NCBI RefSeq assembly: GCF_000828655.1
Contig: NZ_AP014509.1
Location: forward strand, 992,001-1,056,000
DNA from: Thermotoga caldifontis AZM44c09
GTDB lineage: Bacteria > Thermotogota > Thermotogae > Thermotogales > DSM-5069
Direction of reading: 5' to 3'
Length of the DNA: 64,000 bases
Both the position numbers and the translations under genes were made by a program. The notes under the pieces were generated by a model. It saw only the letters and a list, made by a program, of their open reading frames with translations, was not told the DNA's origin and ran no database searches. The first letter of the stretch is position 1. Each line of letters starts with the position of its first letter. Positions 40,287-52,310 of the stretch are shown here, piece by piece.

Positions 40287-41150
40287 ATGAAGAAGATCAA
40301 GATCGTTCTGGACAGCACTTCCGATGTACCCAGAGGTTGGATTGAAAAGTTCGACCTTGCGGTGATCCCTCTGCACGTGACGTGGCCGGACGGTAGTCAG
40401 GAAGACGATACCAGGGATCTGAAAGAGATTCAAGACTTTTACGAACGTATATCCAAAGCGAAAGATCTTCCTAAGAGTTCTCAACCCTCCGTGGGTGAGT
40501 TTCTCGATCTTTACAGGAAGTTGAAAAACGAAGGCTACGAGGAGATCATCGTCATGACGATCTCCACAGCATTGTCTGGAACTTACGATTCTGCCCTGCA
40601 GGCTGCAAAACAGTTCGATCTACCCGTGCAGGTGATAGACACCAAACTCGCCTCCGCGGCGATGCCGTTGCCTGCCAGGAGGGCGAGAGAACTCGAAAAG
40701 GAAGGTAAAACGACGGAAGAAATCGTGAAGATCATCGAGGATGATCTGAAGAAAGGCCGGTACAAGGCGATCTTCTATGTTTCGAATTTCGATTTTCTCG
40801 TGAAAGGAGGCAGGGTGACGAAGCTTCAGGGATTCTTCGGCACCTTGCTGAACATACACGTCGGCGTTTTCATAAACGAAGAAGGTAAACTGATCCCGTT
40901 CGAGAAGGCACGTGGACAGAAGAGGGCTCAGGAGATGCTCATCAAAAAAGCCCTGAGCATGGTACCGGCCGGCAAGAAGGTTCGCTTGCTCATGGTGGAT
41001 GCGAACGAGCGTGAGAGCGCCAAAACGCTGCTGGAGATGCTCAAGCAACATTACGAGGTGCTCGATGCCGAGTTCACAGAAATGGGTAAGGTCATCACCA
41101 CGCACGTTGGTCCCGGCACGGCGGGTTTCGGTATGGAGGTCATCGAATGA
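40287..41150 (+). CDS. DegV family lipid-binding protein
   Basis: About 288 residues. DSTSDVP, SSQPSVGEF and MTISTALSGTYDSA mark the DegV fold, which binds fatty acids for the fatty-acid kinase system (known for FakB). The C-terminal GPGTAGFG is typical. Possible starts are GTG 40278, ATG 40281 and ATG 40287; the last has the best spacing from GGGGTG. Why it sits between a chemoreceptor and a binding-protein-like gene is unclear. Confidence 0.9.
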   Translation: MKKIKIVLDSTSDVPRGWIEKFDLAVIPLHVTWPDGSQEDDTRDLKEIQDFYERISKAKDLPKSSQPSVGEFLDLYRKLKNEGYEEIIVMTISTALSGTYDSALQAAKQFDLPVQVIDTKLASAAMPLPARRARELEKEGKTTEEIVKIIEDDLKKGRYKAIFYVSNFDFLVKGGRVTKLQGFFGTLLNIHVGVFINEEGKLIPFEKARGQKRAQEMLIKKALSMVPAGKKVRLLMVDANERESAKTLLEMLKQHYEVLDAEFTEMGKVITTHVGPGTAGFGMEVIE

Positions 41151-42133
41151 AACTCGCCGCGTTTCTTTTTGTCGCGGCGCTCGTGCTGATCGTTCTGCTG
41201 GCTTGGATGGAACTCGGTAGACCCTTTTTGCTCGTTCTGGACGATGGGAAAACGAACTTTCTACAGGGTGTGGAGAGCTACTTGAAGGACCACAACCTTC
41301 GCTACGACGTCGTGACGGTGAGGATAGACGTGGACCAAGCAGAACTCGAATCCGTCCTGAGAAAGTACCAGAACAGTTACGCGGTTGGGCCGAGATTGAG
41401 TTCGGAAGCTCAGCGTCTGATCCCTCTGCTCGAAAAGTTCAAAATCTTTGCAATAGCGCCACTCGTCACTTCTTACCGTGTCGTGGGGAAAAGTTCGTAT
41501 CTGATGACACTCTCCCCCACGGACGAGGAACAGGGCAGGCAGATCGCAGAGAAATTGAGAGTTGAAGGATGCCAGAGGGTTCTTCTCGTCGCAGACAAGT
41601 TGAATCCTGTTCACAGCGAAACGATCGAAGAGAGCTTGAAAAGGTACCTATCTGTGGAACATTTCGAGACTCGCCAAATCGAGTCCATAGACGAGCTCCT
41701 TGACGAAGATTTCGACCGTTACGATGGCCTCGTGTTTGCGCTCGATGGGCGGAAGGCTGGAATCGTAGCCCAGCTGGCTCGAAAGAAAGGTTTCTCCGGA
41801 ACGCTTTTAGGTAGCGATTACGCGTTCACCGACGATTTAATCATGGCGGGCGGTCCGGCCGTTGAGGGAATGATCCTGTGCTGCCTCTTCGATTATGAAA
41901 CCATGTTGCGTTCAGGGATATCTGATATGCAGGTGGCCGGATCGTACGATGCGACCATGATCATCGCAGATCTGAAGCGCAACAGAGTATCCCAGCACGA
42001 AGCGGCCAGTTATCTCAGAGGAAGAACTTTCGAAGGGGTCACGGGACGGTTCTCCGTGAACTTCGATCTTTCCGCATCGAGAAATCTAACGTTTGTGAGG
42101 GTGACGGATGGAAGATTTGAAATCGAAAGGTGA
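41147..42133 (+). CDS. Membrane-anchored periplasmic-binding-like protein
   Basis: 328 residues. An uncleaved-looking N-terminal helix (~3-22) anchors a type I periplasmic-binding fold: SYAVGPRLSSEAQRLIPLL, RVLLVADKLNPVH and the C-terminal FEGVTGRFSVNFD resemble LivJ-type receptors. No transporter genes follow it; the next gene, 4 bases on, is an HD-GYP protein. I infer a sensory rather than a transport role. ATG 41147 overlaps the degV stop. Confidence 0.72.
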   Translation: MKLAAFLFVAALVLIVLLAWMELGRPFLLVLDDGKTNFLQGVESYLKDHNLRYDVVTVRIDVDQAELESVLRKYQNSYAVGPRLSSEAQRLIPLLEKFKIFAIAPLVTSYRVVGKSSYLMTLSPTDEEQGRQIAEKLRVEGCQRVLLVADKLNPVHSETIEESLKRYLSVEHFETRQIESIDELLDEDFDRYDGLVFALDGRKAGIVAQLARKKGFSGTLLGSDYAFTDDLIMAGGPAVEGMILCCLFDYETMLRSGISDMQVAGSYDATMIIADLKRNRVSQHEAASYLRGRTFEGVTGRFSVNFDLSASRNLTFVRVTDGRFEIER

Positions 42134-42137
42134 AGCG

Positions 42138-43667
42138 ATGAGCCTGAAACAGATGATGATCCGTTTCAAAAGGTACGGCGGATTGCTGGTCTTCATATTG
42201 ATCGCCAGCTTCCTTATTGGTCTTTACCCCTTAACAAGGCAGATAAATTCGTACTACTCGAAAAGCTATATGAGGCTTCTGAAGAGTTTCCTCGATGAAG
42301 TGACCAGGGATGCCGTCGAATCCGGTCAGCCATCCTTCGGCATGGTTGTCAGACGGTTGAGCGAAGGGCTCGTCGATCTCGCGACGGGTGTCGATCTATC
42401 CGGCCTTCTCAGTTACGAAAAGTTACCCTCGATCGTGCCAGAACCGCGCGGTCTTTTCGTGAACGGTAACAGCACCAAGATCCTGATCGATGGTGGCTCG
42501 CACATCCTGCTGATCGAAATACCTGTGTCGCTGCTCGACAGGATGCTCTCGGCCGAAATGGCTTACGTTTTCTTGATGGCATCGGATGGAACGATAGTGG
42601 CCTGTAACAATCTGAACTTTCAGGGAATGAGGATCAGCACAAGAAAAGGCTTCGTCAGGATGAACGGTACAACGGGTTTTGTCGAATCAGAACCTCTGGA
42701 GCATTTGAGCGGTTTCGTTGCCTCCTTCATTCCCCTCAGAACCTATTTCACGATCCTTCTTCCTTATCTGCTGGTGGCGATAGCGGCTCTGTGCGGTGCC
42801 GCTGTCTGGCTGAGCCTCGCCTACAGTTTCGAGAATCGACTCGTCGTGGGTGTGAACATGGTTCTGGACAACATCAACCAGAGTCTGACGAAACTTGACA
42901 AAACGGACGAAGTTTTCTACGTCCCTCTGGAAACCAGGATCGCCGAGTTGAACCAGTTGCAGGCGGGGATCCAGAAGCTCATCGAAGCCCAGAAAGCTTC
43001 CTGGCACGAGCTTCACGCCATGATGCAGAGTTTGCAGGACACCGTGAACGAACTTGAAGAGACTCAGAGAACTCTGCAGGAAAGGAACACACAGATCATC
43101 GCCACGCTTGCCGAGGCTATAGAAATCAAAGATGCGAACACACTCGGTCATTCGGACCGCGTCGTGACGCTGGCACTGGAACTCGCGAAGGAAATCGGGT
43201 TGAAGGATCCCGCGGATCTGGAAGCGATAAAGTTCGGAGCGTTGCTCCACGACATCGGCAAGATAGGTATACCCGAGTACATCCTCAACAAGCCTGGCAG
43301 GTTGACCAGACAGGAATATGAGGTCATGAAATTGCACCCAATCTACGGTGAGAAGATCATCAGAAAGATATCTGGCTGGGATCTGGTCGCCGACATAGTG
43401 AGACACCACCATGAAAACTTCGACGGCACCGGTTATCCGGATGGGTTGAAGGGCAGTCAGATCAGTTTGAGGACGCAGATAGTCAGCATCGTGGATGTTT
43501 TCTGCGCCCTGATCGAAGAGAGGCCGTACAGACCCGCGATGAGCCTGGAAGAAGCTTTGAAATTGATGCAAACGGAGATGGTGAGCACCAAGTTCGATCC
43601 AGAGCTCTTCGAGGCGTTCAAGAGGGTACTCGAAAAGTTCCCACGCATCTGCATCGCTGGTTCGTGA
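42138..43667 (+). CDS. Membrane HD-GYP domain protein (c-di-GMP phosphodiesterase type)
   Basis: 509 residues: helix ~14-32, outside sensor region, helix ~203-229, coiled coil, then an HD-GYP domain with LLHDIGKIGIP (HD at 371-372), RHHHENFDGTGYPDGL and LKLHPIYGEKI. HD-GYP enzymes hydrolyse c-di-GMP. ATG 42138 follows AAAGGTG, 4 bases after the binding-like gene; a longer frame starts at 42108. Together these two genes look like a ligand sensor and its output. Confidence 0.88.
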   Translation: MSLKQMMIRFKRYGGLLVFILIASFLIGLYPLTRQINSYYSKSYMRLLKSFLDEVTRDAVESGQPSFGMVVRRLSEGLVDLATGVDLSGLLSYEKLPSIVPEPRGLFVNGNSTKILIDGGSHILLIEIPVSLLDRMLSAEMAYVFLMASDGTIVACNNLNFQGMRISTRKGFVRMNGTTGFVESEPLEHLSGFVASFIPLRTYFTILLPYLLVAIAALCGAAVWLSLAYSFENRLVVGVNMVLDNINQSLTKLDKTDEVFYVPLETRIAELNQLQAGIQKLIEAQKASWHELHAMMQSLQDTVNELEETQRTLQERNTQIIATLAEAIEIKDANTLGHSDRVVTLALELAKEIGLKDPADLEAIKFGALLHDIGKIGIPEYILNKPGRLTRQEYEVMKLHPIYGEKIIRKISGWDLVADIVRHHHENFDGTGYPDGLKGSQISLRTQIVSIVDVFCALIEERPYRPAMSLEEALKLMQTEMVSTKFDPELFEAFKRVLEKFPRICIAGS

Positions 43668-43710
43668 GTTCCTGCCGCAGTAATCTGAATCCGCAACCGC
43701 TTACGGTGTT

Positions 43711-43741
43711 TTGAGATTTTGAAGCTTGAGCTTGCTATAAT
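43711..43741 (+). promoter_or_regulatory. Promoter before the nucleosidase-like gene
   Basis: TTGAGA (43711-43716) and, 19 bases on, extended -10 TGC-TATAAT (43733-43741). The leader is short: the ribosome site GGGTGAT lies within the next 15 bases. Confidence 0.55.
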
Positions 43742-43757
43742 TTTTCTGGGTGATTCC

Positions 43758-47068
<3,311 letters not shown>

Positions 47069-47074
47069 GTTCGA

Positions 47075-48469
47075 TCACTCCCACAGCACCAGCATTCTGT
47101 AGAAGAGCTGTGCGTAGATCCTCGCAAGCGTCAGCAAATCTTCCAGCGCGATCCTCTCGTCCGGCTGGTGCTCTGTTCCTTCCCTACCTGGTAGTAACGG
47201 CCCGAACGCGACACCACAGGGAACGGCGCGCGCGTAAGTTCCTCCTCCCATCGTCAAGAGTGTGGCTGGCTGGCCCGTCATCTCGGTGTACACTTCACTC
47301 AAGATCCTGATCAGTTCACTGTCGGGAGAGACGAAGAGTGGAAGTAAATGGTGTTCCCCCTCAACTTTCAAAGGTTTCAACGCTTCTTTGATCTGTTTCG
47401 CCATCATGGCTTCGGAATAGTAAATGGGATACCTTATGTTGATCGTCGCCTCTATCTTTTCATCGTTCATACGCACGGTGCCGAGGTTCACGGTCAGATC
47501 TCCCACGATGCAGTCTCTTCCCGCAATCCTGAGGGAATAGCCATCCGTCTGGTAACCTATTTTGCTCGCGAGTGTGCGCACGAAGATTTTCACATCTTCG
47601 TTGATATCGATATCTTTGAGAAAATCTATCAGTGCCGCGATGGCGTTGATACCTTTCTCAGGCGTTGATCCGTGCGCGGATTTGCCGAAGGTGCGAACGA
47701 TGAGCCTGTCGTTCTCGATGGACCATTCGATGCGCGCACCGTTCTTCGCGCGGAAGTTCTTCAGTTTCTCCAGCAACTCGTCGCTCACCGGTGAAAGCTC
47801 TGCCGTCGCGCTCTGTGGCACCACGTTCGCCGCATCGCCACCTTCCAGTCTTGTGATCTTCACTCTTCCCGGAGCAGAGAGGTTCCTCTCCGCCGTGATC
47901 CTGTAAGTTATGATGCCTTTCTCGGCATATATGATCGGAAACGACGCGTCTGGGGTGACGGCGTAGATGGGTTTTTCCTCTTTTTGGAAGTAGTGTTTCA
48001 CACATTCCCAGCCCGACTCTTCATCGGTTCCCAAAATGATCCTCGCCCTGTTTTTGATGGGAACGTTCGCTTCCTTGACCGCCTTGAGCGCGTAGATCAC
48101 CGCGACGGTGGGCCCTTTGTTGTCCGCCGCACCGCGCCCCCACAGATAGCCATCCTTGATGATCCCGCCGTAAGGATCCACACTCCAGCCTTCCCCTTCC
48201 GGTACCACATCCAGGTGTCCGAGGACGGCGAAGAGTTTTCCAGAATCACCGTACTCTATGTGACCAGCGTAACCATCGACGTTCTTGACACGAAATCCAA
48301 GTTTTTCACCCAGTTTCAGCGCGTATTCCAGCGCCTGTGCCACACCCTCACCGAACGGTTTGCCGGGGACCGGATCAGACTGAACGGATCTGATCTTCAC
48401 TAAGTTGGCAGCTTCCCTGAACATTTCTTCCTTCAGAGAAAGCACAATTCTGTCGATCGTTTCGTTCAT
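47075..48469 (-). CDS. M20 family dipeptidase (PepV-like)
   Basis: 464-residue zinc peptidase. GHLDVVPEGEGW (first metal His and the DVVP site), WGRGAADNKGP, DEESGWE and a C-terminal GGGTYAR are typical of PepV. It should release amino acids from dipeptides in the cytoplasm. ATG 48469 has GGAGG eight bases upstream; the longer GTG start at 48478 touches that site and is rejected. Confidence 0.9.
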   Translation of the reverse strand: MNETIDRIVLSLKEEMFREAANLVKIRSVQSDPVPGKPFGEGVAQALEYALKLGEKLGFRVKNVDGYAGHIEYGDSGKLFAVLGHLDVVPEGEGWSVDPYGGIIKDGYLWGRGAADNKGPTVAVIYALKAVKEANVPIKNRARIILGTDEESGWECVKHYFQKEEKPIYAVTPDASFPIIYAEKGIITYRITAERNLSAPGRVKITRLEGGDAANVVPQSATAELSPVSDELLEKLKNFRAKNGARIEWSIENDRLIVRTFGKSAHGSTPEKGINAIAALIDFLKDIDINEDVKIFVRTLASKIGYQTDGYSLRIAGRDCIVGDLTVNLGTVRMNDEKIEATINIRYPIYYSEAMMAKQIKEALKPLKVEGEHHLLPLFVSPDSELIRILSEVYTEMTGQPATLLTMGGGTYARAVPCGVAFGPLLPGREGTEHQPDERIALEDLLTLARIYAQLFYRMLVLWE

Positions 48470-48499
48470 CGCACGCACCTCCAGAAAAGATGATACCAG

Positions 48500-49240
48500 T
48501 TAACCTAAAAGAACATCAAGCATGGTCATGAGACTGAATCCAACCAGCAACCAGTACGTCGTGAGCCGTTCTTCACCTTTGAGATGCGTTTCTGGGATGA
48601 CCTCGTCGCTTATCACGAAGACCATGGCTCCAGCCGCGAGCGCGAGCAAATAGGGCAACAGGCTCCTCGCGAAGCTTATCAAGAGTACCCCAACGAGGCC
48701 TCCGAAAGCTTCGACCAAGCCTGTGAAAAGCGTGATGGAGAAGATGGACTTCTTTCTGTAGTTCGCACTCATGAGAGAGGCTGCCACGGCGGCACCTTCA
48801 GGGATGTTCTGAAGGCCTATCGCGATCGCGATCGTCAGCGCGTGAGGTGTGAACCCGCCGACACCGACGGCCATACCTTCGGGAAGGTTGTGGATGGTTA
48901 TCGCGATGATGAAAAGCCAGATCGTCTTCAAACGTTTCGCATCGAAGCCTTCATGTCCCTTGGTGAAGTGCTCGTGTGGCAGTATCTTATCCATCACGTC
49001 GACGAGTACTCCACCCAGAATGAAACCGATCACGAAGCGCACGATACCGCCGGACTCTATGGAGGGCACGACGAGACTGAAAGCACTCGCCGCGAGCATC
49101 ACACCCGCAGCGAAACCTAAGAACGCGTCGATCAACTTCTGAGAAGCGGTCTTGTTGAACAGCAAAAATGGTATCGCGCCGAGTGCGGTGCTGACCCCGG
49201 CGACGCTGCTGTAAATCAGTCCGCGCCAGAAACCCGTCAT
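48500..49240 (-). CDS. ZIP family metal transporter
   Basis: 246 residues, about eight helices. HNLPEGMAVGVG and QNIPEGAAVAAS carry the metal-site residues of helices IV and V; a His/Glu-containing loop (ILPHEHFTKGHEG) precedes them. Probably imports Zn or Fe. ATG 49240 overlaps the stop of the IscU-like gene, which ties a metal transporter to the Fe-S genes; iron is an attractive but unproven substrate. Confidence 0.87.
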   Translation of the reverse strand: MTGFWRGLIYSSVAGVSTALGAIPFLLFNKTASQKLIDAFLGFAAGVMLAASAFSLVVPSIESGGIVRFVIGFILGGVLVDVMDKILPHEHFTKGHEGFDAKRLKTIWLFIIAITIHNLPEGMAVGVGGFTPHALTIAIAIGLQNIPEGAAVAASLMSANYRKKSIFSITLFTGLVEAFGGLVGVLLISFARSLLPYLLALAAGAMVFVISDEVIPETHLKGEERLTTYWLLVGFSLMTMLDVLLG

Positions 49241-49587
49241 TCTACCTTCGTGATGGCCTTCTTGACGGCTTCGATGGGTGCGTTGATGCACGTGAAGTTC
49301 TTGTCGTGAAATTCCATCTCATCCCTGACGTGCTCTTCGTTGAGAAGCTTCACATCGTTTATGTGTTTTCCATCCACCAGTCTGCAAACTGCCTCGGAAG
49401 CGGCGATCACCCTCGGGCAACCCACGGCCTTGAAGGCGACGTCCTTCACGATGTAATTCTCGATCTTCAGAAATATGCGGACCCTGTCGCCGTGCTCGGG
49501 ATACACGACCTCGGCCGTGTGGGTGTACTCTATGTCCTTGCAGTATCTTGGGTACATGAAAAGTTGCTTGAACTTTTCGGAATACAT
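49237..49587 (-). CDS. IscU-like protein with a Cys-to-His change
   Basis: 116 residues of the NifU_N/IscU fold. The second and third scaffold positions keep cysteine (Cys57 in AVGCPRVIAASE, Cys100 in NFTCINAP), but the first reads EHGD (His32) where IscU has ACGD, and the His before the last Cys is missing. It could still bind a cluster with altered ligands or serve another role such as sulfur relay. It lies 12 bases after the second desulfurase, with the ZIP transporter overlapping its end. Confidence 0.78.
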   Translation of the reverse strand: MYSEKFKQLFMYPRYCKDIEYTHTAEVVYPEHGDRVRIFLKIENYIVKDVAFKAVGCPRVIAASEAVCRLVDGKHINDVKLLNEEHVRDEMEFHDKNFTCINAPIEAVKKAITKVE

Positions 49588-49599
49588 CGAATCCTCCCC

Positions 49600-50730
49600 T
49601 CAGGACATGCTTCGTAGCCTGCTGATCTCTCTCTGCAAGACCTCCAAGAAATAATCTATCTCATCTTCACTGTTATCGTAACCCAGGCTGATCCTGATCG
49701 CTCCATCGACGATCCAGTCCTCGAGTCCCATCGCCTCCAGCACGTGAGATCTGCCTTTACCATGGTGTGAAGCGCACGCAGAGGCCGTGGAGACAGATAT
49801 TCCACACATGTCCAGTGCGGTCGCGAGAGATTCTCCATGGATCCCTTTGAAGGACACGTTGATGTGCGAGAAAATCGTGTTGGAACCGTTTATGTGATGA
49901 TCTGGAATGGAATCGATCGCATCGATGATCTTCTCTTTGAGCCTTTTCATCTTTTCAGACCACGCTTCATAATTCTTCTCTATGAGCTCGAGTGCCACAG
50001 CCATGCCGTGCGCACCTGGCACGTTCTCTGTACCACTTCTCAAACCTCTTTCGTGCCCGCCACCGTACATGATGGGTTCGATCTTGATACTTCTGGACAC
50101 GTAGAGGAAACCACATCCTTTGGGCGCATAGAACTTGTGTCCGGACGCGGACAGCATGTCAACGAGTCTGGCATCGATCCTGATCTTCCCGATCGCCTGA
50201 ACCGCGTCGCTGTGGAGCACTATTCCATGTTCACGCGCTATCTTTGAGATTTCGTCGATGGGTTGAATGACGCCCGTTTCGTTGTTGACCCACATGATCG
50301 ATGCGAGGACCGTGTTCTTGCGTATCGCCTTTCGAAAATCGTCCGGCGTCACGTAGCCTTCCTCAGTTGGCTTCAGGTAGGTTACTTCGTAGCCTTCCTT
50401 CTCGAGCTGTTTAGCCACTTCGAGCACTGCGGGATGTTCGATCTGCGTGGTGATGATGTGTCCACCGTTCGGAAAGTTAGCCCTCAAAAACCCGCGTATC
50501 GCGATGTTGTCGGACTCAGTTCCACCCGAGGTGAAATAGATCTCGTCCGGCTCAACGTTCAGATGCTTCGCTATCTTTGTCCTCGCTTCTTCGTAGAATC
50601 TCCTGGCTTCGTACCCATGAGAGTGCGTGCTGGAGGCGTTTCCATAAAACTGTGTGAAGAGCTTCATCACTTCCTGGGCAACCTCGTCGAACACGCGCGT
50701 CGTCGCGGCGTGATCGAGATAGACCCTCAT
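49600..50730 (-). CDS. Cysteine desulfurase, canonical
   Basis: 376-residue PLP enzyme that takes sulfur from cysteine. DHAATT at the start, NNETG (149-153), HSDAVQA with the conserved Gln, the PLP lysine in SASGHKF (Lys199) and the persulfide-forming Cys319 in ASACASHHGKG are all intact. It lies between the two IscU-type genes (6 and 12-base gaps), giving an alternating desulfurase/scaffold layout. Confidence 0.93.
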   Translation of the reverse strand: MRVYLDHAATTRVFDEVAQEVMKLFTQFYGNASSTHSHGYEARRFYEEARTKIAKHLNVEPDEIYFTSGGTESDNIAIRGFLRANFPNGGHIITTQIEHPAVLEVAKQLEKEGYEVTYLKPTEEGYVTPDDFRKAIRKNTVLASIMWVNNETGVIQPIDEISKIAREHGIVLHSDAVQAIGKIRIDARLVDMLSASGHKFYAPKGCGFLYVSRSIKIEPIMYGGGHERGLRSGTENVPGAHGMAVALELIEKNYEAWSEKMKRLKEKIIDAIDSIPDHHINGSNTIFSHINVSFKGIHGESLATALDMCGISVSTASACASHHGKGRSHVLEAMGLEDWIVDGAIRISLGYDNSEDEIDYFLEVLQREISRLRSMS

Positions 50731-50736
50731 GACTGC

Positions 50737-51117
50737 TCACTTCCTGACAAACGATTCTTCGTACGCGCTGATGGCCTTCCTGAGCGTGTCTATCGCTAAA
50801 TTGCTGCAGTGATACTTCACAGGTGGCAATCCTCCGAGCCTCTCAACGATGTCTTTCCACGTGATCTTCTTGGCTTCCTCTAAGGTGAGGCCCTTAACAA
50901 CTTCCGTCATCATGGACGCGGTGGCGATGTTAGCGGCACAGCCGTAAGATTCGAACTTTATGTCTACGATCCTGTTGTCCTCTATCTTCAGATACACTGT
51001 CATCATGTCTCCACAGGCGACACTACCTTCCGTGGCTTCAGCGTCTGGATTTTCTATGCGTCCAAGGTTCCTCGGATTTTTAAAATGATCCAGAACGAGT
51101 TCTGTGTATTTCAGCAT
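50737..51117 (-). CDS. IscU/NifU-type Fe-S scaffold
   Basis: 126 residues with all three scaffold cysteines: Cys35 in VACGDMM, Cys60 in SYGCAANIATAS and Cys104 in KYHCSNLA, plus the conserved Asp37. Fe-S clusters are built here from desulfurase sulfur. It sits 6 bases after the atypical desulfurase and 6 before the canonical one. Confidence 0.93.
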   Translation of the reverse strand: MLKYTELVLDHFKNPRNLGRIENPDAEATEGSVACGDMMTVYLKIEDNRIVDIKFESYGCAANIATASMMTEVVKGLTLEEAKKITWKDIVERLGGLPPVKYHCSNLAIDTLRKAISAYEESFVRK

Positions 51118-51123
51118 GCCTCA

Positions 51124-52296
51124 TCACCTCCCGGCTTTGAGAGGGCTGATGCTCCTCAACCACTGGACGACCTTCTTCAACTTCTCGATCGCGTAGTCGA
51201 GTTCCTCTTTGCTCGTGAACCTGCTGAAGGTGAAGCGGATCGAACCGTGAGCACGCTCGTGATCGCCACCTATGGCCAGGATCGCGTAGTTGGGCTCGAG
51301 CGATTCCGAAGCGCAGGCCGAGCCGGTGGCAACTTCCACGCCTTCAAGGCTCAGTCCCAGGCTGATCGCCTCGCCCTCGATGAAGGAGAAGCTGAAGTTC
51401 ACGTTGTACGGCGTTCTCTTCTCTCCCCTTGGTCCGTTCAGGATCACGTGATCGATCTCGTTTTCAACCCTTTCGATGAAATATTCCTGAAGCTCTCTCA
51501 GTTTCCTGTACGATTCTTCCATCTGCTCGAACGCGAGTTCCGCCGCTTTCTTCATGCCCATGATCGCGGGCACGTTCTCTCCACCGGGCCTGCGTTTGTC
51601 GAAGGATTCCGCACCGTACATGATCGGTTCTATCTTCACACCCTTTCGAACGTACAGAAAGCCGACACCCTTGGGACCGTGAAACTTGTGGCCACTGACG
51701 CTCATCAGGTCCAGCTTCAACTTTTGAACATCGATCGGCATCTTGGCGTACATCTCCGCGGCGTCGGTGTGGAAGTAGATCCTGTGGTCCTGCTTAGAAA
51801 GGATCTCTCCGATTTCTTCCAGCGGCATGATGGATCCCACGAAGTGTCCGACCGCTATGACGCTCACCAGTATCGTGGTTGGTCTTATCGCTTTTTCAAA
51901 CTCGTCGAGCTTCAGGATTCCTTCGCTGTCCACCGGTACTATCGTCACTTCGAAACCTTCTTTTTTCAAAGCCTCCGCGATGCTCATCACAGAGCCGTGT
52001 TCGAGCGCAGATATGATGATGTGATTGCCCTTCTTTCTGCTCGCCCGTGCAACACCGAGCAAGGCGAGGTTGTTGGCTTCGGTGGCACCGGAGGTGAAGA
52101 CGATCTCTTCACCCGACGACGCGTTGATAGTTTTCGCAAAGAATTCTCTCGCCTCGGTGAGTTCGTCGTAGATCTCCTGCGCAGATTCGTACAGACCGTC
52201 CGGCCTGGCGAACTTCTCGAGCATGTATTCGTTGATCTTTTGGACCACTTCCGGCAGAACCTTCGTGGTTCTGCAGTTATCGAGAAAAACTTTCAT
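51124..52296 (-). CDS. Cysteine desulfurase-like protein with altered active-site motifs
   Basis: 390 residues of the NifS/IscS fold. The PLP lysine (SGHKFHGPKG, Lys204) and active cysteine (GSACAS, Cys328) remain. The usual DHAATT reads DNCRTT (6-11), the NNETG stretch reads GHFVG (150-154), and the Gln of DAVQA is Glu (DAAEM). The altered Asn and Gln normally contact the PLP ring, so activity or substrate may differ. It starts 14 bases after the phosphorylase gene and is first of the desulfurase/scaffold block. Confidence 0.85.
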   Translation of the reverse strand: MKVFLDNCRTTKVLPEVVQKINEYMLEKFARPDGLYESAQEIYDELTEAREFFAKTINASSGEEIVFTSGATEANNLALLGVARASRKKGNHIIISALEHGSVMSIAEALKKEGFEVTIVPVDSEGILKLDEFEKAIRPTTILVSVIAVGHFVGSIMPLEEIGEILSKQDHRIYFHTDAAEMYAKMPIDVQKLKLDLMSVSGHKFHGPKGVGFLYVRKGVKIEPIMYGAESFDKRRPGGENVPAIMGMKKAAELAFEQMEESYRKLRELQEYFIERVENEIDHVILNGPRGEKRTPYNVNFSFSFIEGEAISLGLSLEGVEVATGSACASESLEPNYAILAIGGDHERAHGSIRFTFSRFTSKEELDYAIEKLKKVVQWLRSISPLKAGR

Positions 52297-52310
52297 TTTC
52301 TCCCTCCTTT

